In this document: positions 23,211 through 34,966 of the stretch, piece after piece | Position numbering within the stretch: the first letter of the stretch is position 1 | Layout: every line of letters begins with the position of its first letter | DNA from: Pholiota molesta | Taxonomy: Eukaryota > Basidiomycota > Agaricomycetes > Agaricales > Strophariaceae | Reading direction: 5' to 3' | Length of the DNA stretch: 64,000 nucleotides | Assembly: GCA_014925825.1 (NCBI GenBank) | Contig: JACGCK010000110.1 | Span: forward strand, 94,112-158,111 | The notes under the pieces: generated by a model | The model's input: the letters and a program-made list of their open reading frames with translations, nothing else | The model's database searches: none | What the model was told of the DNA's origin: nothing | Translations under genes and position numbers: made by a program

Positions 23211-23683
23211 TCGTTTTGACTTTGGAATTGTCTCGTAGCTTAGCCGAAATGCAGTCATCTCATTCGATCACAGGTATTCTTTCTCCTCACTGTATTGCGA
23301 ATGCATACAAGCATCTAGCGAGTCTTAGCACTGGATTCGTTGGGCAGATCAAAGCAGCGCTGCTTCATCTACTTCGAATTCGCGCTCAGATGTTCTCTTG
23401 GTTTGCACTGTTCCCCAATTGACAAAAATCCTACAGGCTGGGCCTTTTGAAGGGCTCTTAGAGGCTCGCGCGTAGTACTGTAGGGGCTACTCTTTTCTTT
23501 CAAAAATGTCATAAATTCGCGGTTATTGAGTCAAATTGAAATTGTCTTGTGCGGAATGACTCGCTTACATCCAAGTCGGAGCCGCAGAAACTCCCCAGCC
23601 CAACTTAAGGGTGCCAGGTCAGAACTGTATTGTTCTTTCCTCCCATATCTTAGTTTGATCGCAGTTACTGGTATAGCACTACC
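23211..23683. other. Intergenic between F-box gene 2 and the beta-lactamase-like gene
   Basis: Presumed 3' region of the F-box gene and promoter of the next gene. No motif that I would name is visible. Confidence 0.45.
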
Positions 23684-25446
23684 ATGTCCACATTCTCCCC
23701 CAGCGACAAGCGCGCGGCGGACGATTTCATTGTGCGTGCTTCTTCGGCGCCTCTGATTTATGGAATCGCTGATCCGCATCGTGATCGCATACTTACTAAC
23801 TTAGAAAGAGACAGTGGAAGCTGGGGAAGTGCCCGGTTTTGTGTTCGGCGTGTCCGATGTGGATGGCGAGATCTATTTTCAAGGCGGGGGGAACAACATT
23901 GTCGGAGACCCGTCGAGCGGGGAAGTGGATCCGGATAGTGTCTTTTGGATCTGCAGCCAGACGAAATTGATTACAGCCGTATGTCCTAATCATAATATTT
24001 TCTTCAAGAGATTACTTAACGTTTATCGATTAAACCATTAGCTAGCCACACTCAAGCTGATCGAAAATGGCAAAATTAGTCTTGATACCCCCGTGGGCGA
24101 CTATTTGCCCGAGCTTCAGAACCCTGTTATTGTGGACAGTCCTTCCACGCCCCAGACGAATTTCAGGCCTGCTCAGACCGTCATTACTATTAAACATCTG
24201 CTCAATCATTCCAGTGGATTATTCTACCCCGACGATGACGATCCATCTTCCATGCTCATGGCATACGCATCAAAAGACATGCATACCGCCCCGGATCCCT
24301 ACGAAGCCTTTTGGCAAATTGTCATGGTATGATCTTCTCGAGAGGAGGGCTGGTGCTCTTTGTCTGACGACTGGCTGCGTCTTAGGGTGAGCTTCCAGGG
24401 ATACCCTTGAAGTTTGAGCCCGGTACCGATTGTACGTCCTCATTCATATTGTGTTCTGAGGTAGATGGCGTTGCGTCTCTGAAACGAATATAGTTGCTTA
24501 TGGATTCAGCTCCGATGCTTTGGGCTTCCTCGTTGAGAAGGTATCAGGGAAGACATTGGAGCAATTCTGGTGCGTACTTGTTTCTGAACACCCTTTCTAA
24601 GTATCCTATTGCTGGATGGCTTATACGGCGCCGGATGCGGTAGTCGGGAACACATCTTTGATCCGCTCGGAATGGAGTCGTCCTCGTTCTACCTCACGCC
24701 CGCCTTGAGGAAGCGCCTGGTTTCGCTCTCTATCTCTACAGGCGATGATAAACTAAAGCCCTGGGAGGGGGAGATCCAGCTCCCGGAACAAGATCCGCAA
24801 AAGGGTATTTACACACTCGTCTTTCGTCCGTGATCAGACGATGATTCATCCCTTGGCTTCAGTTCGCCTTCATCTAGGCGGTGATGGGATGTACAGCTCC
24901 ATGCGGGACTACCTCAAGCTTCTGCGCTGTATCTTGCAGATAAACGGTCTGGCGCACATTCTCTCGCAGATCTCCTCCCTCGGATGTGCTGACCTGATTG
25001 TGTACTAGCTGGCAGGAATGTTGCCAATCCGATTTTCCAGCGGGAGACCATCCAACAGCTCTTCGCGCCGGCGCTGACTGAGAAGGGATCCACGTCTTTA
25101 TCCGACTACGTCATGAGCCCTGGGGCACAGTGGGGTATGGCGGCTGCGATCATAACAGAAGACCGCCCAAATGGTCGAAGGAAGGGATCTATTTGGTGTA
25201 TGTTTTTTCAAATGCAGGATTTATATATTGTTCTGCACCGCTGAGCCTCCGATTTCTTATACAGGGGGAGGGTGGGCCGGGACTATGTATTTTATAGATC
25301 CAGCGAGCGGGATAGCTGCTGTCTTCGGGACCCAAGTCGTGCCCCCCGCCAATGCGAAGAGCATTGCGGTGTATAAACGGCTCGAGGCGCTGACTTATGC
25401 AGCTTTGCAGAACGCCAAATCTGAAGGGCGCCCAGAGAGTAAATAA
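23684..25446 (+). CDS. Beta-lactamase-fold serine hydrolase (class C / EstB-like family)
   Basis: Nine exons (23684-23731, 23805-23978, 24042-24326, 24386-24431, 24494-24569, 24644-24804, 24863-24946, 25009-25197, 25265-25446) give 414 residues. The first intron has a textbook TACTAAC branch site. The active-site motif SQTK (S-x-x-K) lies in FWICSQTKLITA, followed by IKHLLNHSSGL, the tyrosine-bearing AYGFSSDALGFL, HIFDPLGMESSSFYLTP, LGGDGMYSSMRDYLKLL and the late GGWAGTMYFIDP that replaces the KTG box. Family knowledge: fungal members of Pfam beta-lactamase (PF00144) act as esterases, transesterases or peptidases rather than as antibiotic resistance enzymes. No signal peptide is seen, so it is likely intracellular. 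The substrate cannot be told. Confidence 0.88.
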
Positions 25447-26140
25447 TCTGTAGTTTCAGTTTTCCATGGTCAAAATGATACCAAATTTATCGCTCTCCGT
25501 TTGCATAGTCGGCCAGTCGGATTAGACTTTAAAAGCATCTCTACGAGTGGCTGGCCACCGCGCATCTTGAAACATTCTATTAGAATGACCAAACTTGGGT
25601 CATTGCCAGTGGTTGGTAGAATGGAAGAAGGATTTCGGCCAGTCGCGCCAGACTTTACAGCTATCTGCAAGAGCTGCGCCGCCACCTGTAGAAAAGCGGT
25701 GTAGCGTTTTGCAGAAGGCTGTTTCAAACCGCCGAGTAGCTGCACATCTTGATCCAGCAAGGCAAGGACAAAGAGCTTGGCGCCAGATCAATCGGCCGGA
25801 AGCAATAAACAACCAAATATGACAATACCCCTTATTTATCTTCAACCACCACCACTACTCCTCTTCGAAATAAAGGCTCTAATAGTACGTGAATATATCC
25901 TCTGAGACCAGCTCGTAACTCATTCTCTATATGTCCACGTAGCTGATGTGTTTCTTCCGCAAAACTAAACATTGACAACAGGCGCTTGCCAGTGCCGATT
26001 GTTCAATAATGTCCCAGCCTCCTTCGGTGGATACGGAACAAAGATAGTCCTCCCACTGAAAAAAATCAAGGGCATGGCGCGTAAGCACACACCCATGAAT
26101 CCGTGCGCGTCGTACGTCGGACGACGTCCGGCATCCCCAG
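25447..26140. other. Intergenic between hydrolase and MFS gene
   Basis: No protein-like frame. The right part has a G+C-rich segment with repeated ACGTC cores (26112-26130) just before the TATA box of the MFS gene, which could be a regulatory site. Confidence 0.45.
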
Positions 26141-26148
26141 TATATAAG
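26141..26148 (+). promoter_or_regulatory. TATA box of the MFS transporter gene
   Basis: TATATAAG lies about 60 bases before the ATG at 26202 in a region otherwise rich in C and G. Confidence 0.55.
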
Positions 26149-26201
26149 ACGACCGTCGGCGGAGCGAAAATGCTTCAAGTCAACGCTCCCTCCCCCCTCC
26201 C

Positions 26202-28344
26202 ATGCCTTCCGAGCCACTTGAAGCTGGGCTGTCCTTCCCGCCGGCGCTCTCCAAGGAGCAGGACGAAGAGTACCGCCAACTGGAGGCCGAGAACATCGGG
26301 CCCGTATTTTCGCGACAGACGGACGGCGACTCGACCACGCTCAATCGTGTGCAGACCCTCCATGACCTGGAACAGGAGCGCGAGAAGGAAGGGTACCATA
26401 TCGTCGGCTTTGATAAAGGGTGCGGCGAAGACCCACGAGAATGGTCTCGTCCGAAAAAATGGTAATTTCATCCCTCTTTCGTTCTGTTCTATCCGACTGA
26501 AGGTTCTGCTGTAGGTTTATCACAATCACCGCCTCGATATTATGTCTCAGTGTCGCCATTGGAAGCTCTATCGTTACTGGCGATATGGTCGGACCCACAA
26601 TAGCACTCGGCGCCCCGCAAGAGATCATCAACCTGACGGTGACCTGCTTTGTGATGGGTTTCGGGATTGGGTAAGTTGAAAAATGCCCTACCGAATATTA
26701 TCTCTGTCTTACAGTGTTGCTCGATTGTAGCCCGCTATTCATGGCCCCTTTATCAGAGGTCTTCGGTCGTCGCCCCATATACTTCCTGAGCATGTTCTTC
26801 TACTTCATTTTCACGCTGCCGAGTGCGCTGGCACGCAATGCTGCCACGCTCGTGGTCGGAAGGATGATCGCAGGCCTGGCCGCTAGTGCGCCCATGTGTA
26901 ACATTGGTGGAAGTATCGCGGATGTTTGGGCCATTGAAGAACGTGGTGCTCCTATGGCGTTGTTCTCTTGCACGCTCTTGTAAGTTTTATCTTCATTTTT
27001 TGTTTGTCTATGTGTCGGCGTTGATACTCAGATCGACACCTCAGCGCTGGACCTTGTATTGGCCCGATGATTGCTGGATGGATCGGAATGCGCATTGGCT
27101 GGAGATGGATATGTAAGTTCCTCCCGGCGCCCATTTGACCGTGAATCGTTCTCACTTGCGCGCCTTTTTCTCCTTTCAGATTGGATCCTGTTCATCTTCC
27201 TAGGATTCGGCTTCCTCTTAACTATCTTTATGCCCGAAACCCTCGCGCCTGTCATTCTCCGGCGCAAAGCCGAGAAGCTTCGCAAGGATACTGGAGACGA
27301 TCGCTATCGCACTTTGGAGGAGCTGGAAAAGATCCCGTTCGCTGAGACGTTGAAGATTGCGCTTTTGCGCCCGTTCTTGATGCTCTTCCAGGAACCTGTT
27401 GTTATCTGCATGACTTTCTGTACGTTGTAGTGGTATGATGCATCTCCGTTATGAATTTCATTGACGATTTTTTTCTCTCATAGATCTATCGTTCATTTAC
27501 AGCCTCCTTTGTACGTCGTTATACTCACGATAACCGTGTTGTGACTACTGACTGACAACGCCCTCCAGACCTACTTTTTTTCGCTTTCCCAATCGCCTTC
27601 GCCGAAATTCGCGGCTTCAGCATCGGTATGACTGGAATCACTTTTGTCAGCATCATGGTGCGTTTTTACCGAACGATCGAGATCCTGTTTATCCAAGTCT
27701 AATCGTATCAATACATTATATATTCTAGCTGGGCATTTTTGGCGGCGGAGCCATGGTGCCTCTACAAGAAAAGATCTACGCCAAGGTTACACGCAATGGC
27801 ACATTCCCTGAAGCGCGGTTGTACCCCATGATGGTGGGATGCTTGTACGTGCCTTCCCTTCCCTTCCATCCACCAATAAACACTCACCACCCGCCCGCCC
27901 CTGCGCAGCATCCTCCCCACCGCCCTCTTCATCTTCGCGTTCACGGGCGCCTACTCCTGGGTGCACTGGATCGGGCCGTGCATCTCCGGGACGCTCTTCG
28001 GCGTGGCGATGATCATGATCTACGTCTCCGCGAACTCGTACATCATCGACTCGTACTCCAGCTACGCGGCGTCCGCGATGGCCGCGAAGACGTTCATGCG
28101 CTCCGAGATCGGCGCGATGGTGCCGCTGTTCGTGGAGCAGATGTTCCATGGCATGGGGTTCCAGTACGCGGGGTTGTTGTTGGCGTTGACTGCGTGTGCG
28201 ATTGCGCCGATTCCGTTTGTGTTTTATTTCTATGGGGAAAGGATCAGGGCGAGGAGCGATCGGGCGTCGCAGAATAAGAGGAGGTCGGATGGGGAGGTCG
28301 CGGCGGAGAGGGCGGTGGGCGTGCCGCAGAAGCCTTTGAGTTGA
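26202..28344 (+). CDS. MFS drug/polyamine:H+ antiporter, DHA1 family
   Basis: Nine exons (26202-26461, 26515-26670, 26731-26979, 27045-27112, 27180-27419, 27484-27510, 27569-27657, 27729-27844, 27909-28344) encode 546 residues. A hydrophilic N-terminus of about 85 residues ends in DPREWSRPKKW, the usual entry to TM1. Signatures are PLSEVFGRRP after TM2, VGRMIAGLAASAPMCNIGG in TM4, GPCIGPMIAGWI in TM5 (the antiporter motif C region), MPETLAPVILRRKA before the central loop, and SANSYIIDSYSSYAASAMAA with FVEQMFHGMGFQYAG near the end. Twelve hydrophobic segments can be counted. Family knowledge: relatives at the plasma membrane export fungicides or polyamines. The substrate here is not predictable. 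A basic cytosolic tail (SQNKRRSDGE) ends the protein. Confidence 0.92.
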
Positions 28345-28817
28345 GGCGGTTCCGGGCTCGGTGGTTGAGTGAGTGAGTGGTCGTTTGGGCCATCATTCTC
28401 TTCCTTTTTTTGTTGTTTTGGCGAGGTTGTCTGTTTAATCACGACCTCGCATCGACCCTCTCTTATCTTTTTCCCATTGACTCTTAGATAAACCCTCGCT
28501 TTTTCCTATTTTCACTTTTGCGACACTGGCACCTTTCATAGATATAGAGTTGTTACTGAAAAGTTACATTCTTTGTTATAGATATTACTGCTTAATTAAT
28601 ATTGTATTCCTATCACATCAATGGACCCTTTGCTCGTAACATTCATAGATGAAGGCAGCCCGTCTTCGACTCTTGAGGTCCTGAGGGTGGAGGTCACCGT
28701 GGATGTGTGTGCCGCGACTGATCATGAAGTACTGAAGAGTCACCTGCTGAACCTCCCCAAAACCTCTCAAAATGATTTCAGGTTCAGAAGAGACAACCGC
28801 GGTACCGATGGATCGGC
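28345..28817. other. 3' flank of the MFS gene
   Basis: Contains presumed 3' UTR. A short open frame at 28621-28851 begins with a good ATG, but it runs into the dispersed repeat that starts near 28818 and shows no family signature, so I do not call it. Confidence 0.45.
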
Positions 28818-28911
28818 CCTCTTGATTAGGGATAAAAAACGAAAGTCTTGAGAAAGTTTACTATCTCCCGAAGCTTAATGTCGACGTCACACAGGCGCCG
28901 TAGCGCATTGG

Positions 28912-28923
28912 CCCCTTTCGGGG
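28912..28923 (-). other. Conserved CCCC-GAAA-GGGG hairpin, repeat copy A
   Basis: On the minus strand a perfect 4-bp stem closes a GAAA tetraloop (GNRA type), directly followed by CCAATGCGCTACGGCGCC. The same segment is unchanged in copies B and C although the surrounding sequence has drifted. Confidence 0.6.
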
Positions 28924-30021
28924 GTAGACTACATGTATTAAAAGGTTGTAGTAGTAAATAAATGACTGCAAAGAAACTTGAAAACCATTGCCACCTTAAC
29001 ATTTTCGTATTACCATCGCAGAATTCTGCTCCTCATGCCCGAATTATCATGAGCTAGAGGAGCCTGCTCCGTGCGTTTATTTTCCACCCCGGAGGGTGAG
29101 GGTGGAAGGGTCCCTTCGACACTGCGCAACAAAGGCGAGGCGAGACGGCGCTCACCCGGCTATAACCCACACAGCAGAATCTCGTAAGACGCTGGCAGTA
29201 GCCGGGAATGTTGCCTTCGGCTAGGGACTGCAATCGAGTCCTAGGCCTCAATCCGTCACGTTTTCTGAAGGGCCCAACGTCTTTTCGAATTCCTATGATG
29301 GCTGACAGGAGGCAATGAACGAGTGGGAAAGATGATAAAAGGAGAATAAAGTGGTGGTAAAGAAATTGGAAGCTGAACAGGATCGAGCAAACGAAACAGA
29401 CACGTTGTCATCTAGGACATCGACGTCAGAATAGACACGATGAAAGGTTAAAGAAAGAGCGTACCTGTCAAATCTGCTGCTCCTGCTGTTTCACGCCTTA
29501 CCTCATGGCATGACCTGCATGAAATGTTAGCTGGTAGAAAACACGGAGGGGACGATGAAGGCCGAATTAATGATAGATCTACACGAGCGAACGGATTAGA
29601 AAGGCCAACAGAGAATCGTAAGCACTTACGGTACAGGCGTCATCGTCCGCTATGCACAATAACATTGATGTGTGCGACACGTTTCCGTGATTTTGGTATG
29701 ACGTAGCCATGGAGGCATATTATGCCAGTGGTAATTGGGTAGAGGTGCATGCAGGACCGTCTGAGAATGTCAGGCTAGTCCAATGCTGTAACTTGAAGCG
29801 TTAGAGATCTTCAGGCATCAAACGAGGAGGCAGGACTGACGATGAGTGCATGATCAACCGCCTGGAACGACGACCAGTCTTTGCGGTGAGTTGGCAGTGG
29901 ACATGGGCGATATGGTATGCGGTAGGGAGTGATGATTTAGTAGAATCACCCTGTGCAAAAGCGTCTCGAAAACTGAGACGGTCGTCGTTTGAGTTGGAGA
30001 GAGGACGAGGGGAGGATGGGG

Positions 30022-30030
30022 TTTATATAG
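30022..30030 (-). promoter_or_regulatory. TATA box inside repeat copy A
   Basis: The minus strand reads TCTATATAAACCCCATCC, matching the same position in copies B and C. Downstream a conserved pyrimidine-rich start region CTCTCTCCAACTCAAACGAC follows. Confidence 0.45.
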
Positions 30031-30860
30031 ATTTCTAGCGGATGGTGCTGTTTGGCTCTAGCCTCGATCTTTGTTCTTCTAGGTGAGTGGCTAATTGGCT
30101 CTGACTGGAAACCGGGAAGTAGAGCGGCGAACGAGGCATGTGTTCGCATACCAGCAGACTCACGGAATTTCCTAGAGAACCAAAAAAGGCGTTTTCAAGC
30201 AAAGGATTTGACGAGTTTCAGGGAGTTTCCGGTGTATCTAAGGCGGCGATGGAGTGGGATTTCGCTGCCCTTGTTCTTTGCTGCTAGAAATGGATAAAGA
30301 ATACGAAGGGTCCAGTGTCGCGGACATCAAATTTTCATCGATAAGATGCAGAAGCCGTGGGCGCTGCGCTTGAATTGATGAAAAAATATAGCCAAAGACC
30401 CCGCTGTCTACAACTGGGCTACGTAGAGCCACTAGCATTCTGTTGGGAGCTTCATTTTCGGGCATTCAAATATCAAGACAGAATACAAGTGATTCCGTAG
30501 AAATGGCCCCTGAGATCATTGACTTTCTGAGAAATAGTCGACGCTTCTACTAGTTTCTAGTCATCTGAGAGATAGAGATAGTTCAACATCCCGTTCGGAG
30601 CCCGAAGTCCAAGATATAATCCGCAGAGTTGGAAAGCAAGTTTAGCAGTGAACAAAAGAGAATTGACAGGCCGTACACAGAGATACATAAACTTCTAGGT
30701 TCACGACGAAATCAAAGCGATTAGCCTGTTGACGAAGGTGCTTCAGAGTAATAGGTTTGTGCCTTTTGACCAAGCTCCGTGTGCCTGTAGGGACATAAGC
30801 TCCAGGAAGTGGACCAAGCTTGTCACTGAGATAGTAGGCTCTCAAGGGACGATTCGACGA

Positions 30861-31144
30861 ATGGTCAACGAATGGTGCGAGGAAGGGAGATATGCAGATC
30901 CAACTTCGTTCGATTCGAAATGATTTTAATCGGACGCCTGAAAACCCGTCACGTGGCACATAAGTAACTGTGGTTTTGAAGTTTGAACTTCAACTTGAAG
31001 GGACGCCAATAGAGATTGACCACCACATTAGCATCGTAGCCAAACGTCTTTCAGCGTCACATACAGGTCGAAGATCGACCCACGCTGCGTGCTCGCCCTT
31101 CCTTTCACATGCATAGCTATGTACGCCCATGCCTAGCGGACCTG
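30861..31144. other. Spacer between inverted repeat copies A and B
   Basis: Short unassigned sequence between the two arms. It contains a GTTTGAACTTCAACTTGAAG partial palindrome near 30980. Confidence 0.4.
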
Positions 31145-31645
31145 CGTATCTTGGACCTTGGTTCCTCCGACAGCCCCCAATATCTGCGGAGTCATATTCT
31201 GTCATATCAGACCTTCCTTGTATTCTGTCCCCCTGATATGGGTATGCCCGAAAATGAAGCTCCCAACAGATTTCGTCGATCTAGCGTGATTGTAGCCAGC
31301 GGGGTTTTTGTCTATCTCGTTTTCATCAATCCAAGCGCAGCGCCCACCGCTTCTAGATCTGTGTCTTATCGATGAAAATTTGATGTAGACCCTTCGTCTC
31401 CTTTATCCATTTTAAGCAGAGTAGAACCGGAGCGTGCAATCCCACTCCATAGCCGCCTTAGATGCACCGGAACCTCCCTGAACTCATCAAATCCTATGCT
31501 TGAAAACACCTTTTATGGTTCTCCAGGAAATTCCGTGGGTCTGCTGGTATACGATCACATGCCTCGTTCGCTGCTAAGTAGCGCTTACCAGTGAGCCGCT
31601 CTCTTGGGACGATGCTGGAGCCAAACAGGACCATCCGCTCAGAAA

Positions 31646-31655
31646 TCTATATAAA
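31646..31655 (+). promoter_or_regulatory. TATA box inside repeat copy B
   Basis: TCTATATAAACCCTC is conserved in all three copies about 25-35 bases before the conserved TAACTCAAACGACGACCATC. Confidence 0.45.
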
Positions 31656-32762
31656 CCCTCTCCTACCCTCGTCCTCTCTTTAACTCAAACGACGACCATC
31701 TCGGGTTTCGAGACGCTTTTGCACAGGGTGGTTCTACCAAACCATCAATCCTTACCGCATACCATATCGCCCATGTCCACTGCCAACTCACCGAAAAGAC
31801 TGGTCGTCGTTCCTGGCGGGTGATCATGCCCTCATCGTCAGTCCTCATGTCTTGTCACTTGTTGCCTGAATATTTCTAACGCTTCATCTCATAGCCTCGG
31901 ACTAGTCTGCTAACCTCAGACGGTCCTGCATGCACCCCTACCCAACTACAACTGGCGTACGCCTTCTTGGCTACGTCGCAACAAAATCACGGAAACGTGT
32001 CGCACACTCAATGCTAGCTGTGCGTAGCGGACGATGACGCCTGTACCGTAAGTGCTTACGATGCTCCGTTGGCCTTTCTAATTCGTTCGCTCGTCTAGAT
32101 CAATCATTAATTCGGCCTTCATCGTCCCTTCCGTGTTTTCTACCAGCTAACATTTCATACAGGTCATGTCATGAGGTAAGGCGTGAATGCGCGAACCAGC
32201 AGGTGCAGCAGGCTTTACAGGTACGCCCGTTCTTTATCCTTCCATTGTGTCTATTCTAACGTTTTTGATGTCCTAGATGACAACACGTCTGTCTCGTTTC
32301 CTCGATTCTGTTCAAATTCTAATTTCTCCAGCACCATTCTATTCTTCTTTTTATCATCTCTCCCACTCGTTCATTGCCTCCTGTCAGCCATCATAGGAAT
32401 TCGAAAAGACGTTGGGCCCTTCAGAAAACGTGACGGATTGAGGCCTAGGACTCTTGCAGTCCCTGGCCGAAGGCAACATTCCCGGCTACCGCCAGAGTCT
32501 TACGAGATTCTGCTGCGTAGGTATAGCCGGGTGAGCGCCGTCTCGCCTCGCCTTTGTTGCGCAGTGTCGAAGGGACCCTTCCACCCTCACCCTCCGGGGT
32601 GGAAAGTAAACGCACGGAGCAGGCTCTTCTAGCTCATGATAATTCGGGCATGAGGAGCGAATTCTGCGATGGTAATACGAAAATGTTAAGGTGGCAATGC
32701 TTTTCAAATTATCTTTACAATCGCTCTTTTATTACTACAACTTTTCAATACATGTAGTCTAC

Positions 32763-32774
32763 CCCCGAAAGGGG
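32763..32774 (+). other. Conserved CCCC-GAAA-GGGG hairpin, repeat copy B
   Basis: Identical GNRA-type hairpin followed by CCAATGCGCTACGGCGCC, at the same distance from the end of the element as in copy A. Confidence 0.6.
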
Positions 32775-32868
32775 CCAATGCGCTACGGCGCCTGTGTGAC
32801 TTCAACATCAAGCTTTGGGAGATAGTAAACTTTCTCGAGGCTTTCGTTTGTTATCCCCAATCAAGAGG

Positions 32869-34966
32869 CTAAGTATATTACGGTCAATTCAGCGCTGACA
32901 ATGATGGACAGTGATACCTTGCAATTGCATTTTAGTACTATATACTGCTCATAACTTCATTCGTTAGTCGGTTTCCTCATAGTGGGGAGGAAGAGAGAGC
33001 GACAACGAAGGAGTCACTGAAGCGCGTTGCCAAGCCGCTGGGGAATCGTATCACGTACCCGCAACTGCGTGGAAATTGAGGTCGAGAGTCGAGACTCAGG
33101 ACTGGAGTCAATTTGGAGGAAATTTTGGGAAAGTCCCTGTGGACAGTGGGGGGCTCAGAGCAGCTCAGAGCTCTAAGAAATACGAGTCACGCAAAAACAC
33201 GTCTTGAAATTTGGGAGTCAGTTTCTATTTCAAGCAGACTGTGTACAGGAAAGCGCAGAACAGCTCAGAAACTCAGAGGAACTCGGAAATTTTTTCGAGC
33301 TCGCGGAAAAGCTCAGGAACCTCTCAGTTCAGCTCAGACCCACGCAGAAATTGACTCCCTACTGCCGAAACGCGCAGAACCGCTTTTCACTGGGGTTCAC
33401 CGGTCACCAGATACTGCGATGTGGTTATGTCTATGTAGGCCTTCCTAGAGTGTGTTGCTTGGTGGATGCATTGCGAGTGCTTGTAGGGGAGGCAATTCAA
33501 AAATTTGGCCCATTGCCTAGCGCAGTCGCAGGCCCTGCGCAGGCCCGTAGGTCAAGTGTTGTGTCTATAAATAGAACCTGCATTGATCACTGCCTATCGC
33601 GAATACTTATGGGAAATGGAACTTGAATGGAACCGTGAATGGCAATGACTCTGAGTGACGAAACACAAATACAACATGAGAACGGAGAACATACACTAAT
33701 TGTCCTGAGTGAAATAAATGCCCACTATATTCAGTTTTAGAAAAGCCTGCTCGAAGCCTGCCGTTGGTTTCAAGATACCAACGACCTTGGTGAGATGGAA
33801 ACAGTGCACCAGAAAGCCGCCCTGCTCTTCCTTTAAGTTTAAGCTTTCAGTGACTTTACGGCTCATCTTAATTTAGATGCGCAAGCACGAGGCCAATGGG
33901 AGGCGATCTAATAGCAACACCCAAAGGGCATGAGGCAGAACTCTGAACTGCGCGGCGCCTCGAGGAGGCGGAGAGGCGTCGGGATGTAATATTTTACCCC
34001 AGTTCCGGTGATAGAGTAGAATGCATAATTTTGCTATATTCATGCGATAAGGGGCCATCTGAAGCTCAGTATGAGGTACAGACCGCACAGTATCGTCGAT
34101 ACCGCCGCTCATGGTTTTAAAAATACTGGCCACTGGCCCAAAATAGACTTAAAAAGAGAATTAGCTCTCCGTGTCGACCGTTGTCGGTGTTACACCTGTG
34201 TTGCGTTTGCTTTACAGGGCCTACATAAATATAAAAATTGACGTCGCATGGGCCATGGATGCGCCTGTGCATTTTACTTGTTCGAAGCGCTGTCAGCGCT
34301 TTTGTTTGTACGCCTCTGTGCAAGGAAGCCAAATAAAGAAACGGCCTTCACCGCCGGCCACCGGCGATCATTAGCCGACCAGGCACATGTTTGCAGCACA
34401 GACGCTGGAACTTGAGTTGAATCTAAACGGTTTCACCAGTATGTAGTTGGTTTTGTATTCTTCAATACTCCTTAGCACCGAGAGAATATATCATAGTACT
34501 GCGATTCCATGTAATCAAGTCATCTCAAATGTCGCCGAGCTGAGCTCCGACTCCGCATTGCCGGCCTCCTTATGGATAGTGTGGGAAGAACATACGCCTG
34601 CCACAGCCACAATGGCCGGATTGATGGAAAAAAACCGCGTTGCAAAATGCGAGGACAATAAAAAGGCCAGCACAATGCGGTTGCGGCCTTACAAACGGTT
34701 TTTCTCCAGATCCATTGTCCACGTCTGCCAGTGACTGGGCCTCGGAACGGGATATAATAATAAAAGCCACGAGAACGCAGGTCAGTGATTCTCTACCACC
34801 CAAACAGCCTTGCCTGCTACGATTCTTCTCTCGTTTCTTTCTTTTTCCTGAACGGGTTTCCCTTTTACACTTTTGCTTTCTAGTTCTCGCAGTGCGATCT
34901 CTATTGGCTCTCTAACCACTCATTATACACCCTCGCCGAAACATCTATTTTTCCCCCCGATCGACT
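32869..34966. other. Intergenic between repeat copy B and the AA9 gene
   Basis: No gene recognised. At 33140-33340 there is a run of degenerate CAGCTCAG-type units (GAGCAGCTCAGAGCTC, AACAGCTCAGAAACTCAG, AAAAGCTCAGG, TTCAGCTCAGACC). A purine-rich AATAATAAAAGCC at 34756-34768 could be a distal TATA-like element for the AA9 gene. Confidence 0.4.

Larger units (their letters stand above)
28818..30860 (-). mobile_element. Dispersed repeat, copy A (unclassified, non-autonomous)
   Basis: Read on the minus strand, this block matches 31145-32868 (copy B) and about 37660-39722 (copy C) through a long series of landmarks. These are CCCGAAAATGRAGCTCCCAACAG, TCTATATAAACCC, CAAACGACGACCATCTC, GTCGTCGTTCC, a GCCGAAGGCAACA..CCCGGCTAC block, TCGCCTCGCCTTTGTTGCGC, a CCACCCTCACCCTCCGGGGTGG hairpin and the CCCC-GAAA-GGGG hairpin close to its end. 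No transposase, reverse transcriptase or long frame is present. It faces copy B across a spacer of less than 300 bp. Confidence 0.8.
31145..32868 (+). mobile_element. Dispersed repeat, copy B
   Basis: The plus strand carries the same ordered landmarks as copy A (minus) and copy C (plus), starting near a TATCTTGGAC motif and ending at AATCAAGAGG. Intron-like segments are visible. One runs from GTAAGTGCTTACG near 32048 to CTCGTCTAG before 32100. Another runs from GTACGCCCG near 32220, through TTCTAACG, to GATGTCCTAG near 32276. Their donors and acceptors recur in copy C. It looks slightly shorter at its left end than A and C. Confidence 0.8.

Noticed and set aside
30642..30959. 105-aa minus-strand frame inside repeat copy A (SDKLGPLPGAYVPTGT)
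   Set aside because: It looks somewhat protein-like, but the homologous part of copy C does not keep the frame, so I do not call it a gene.
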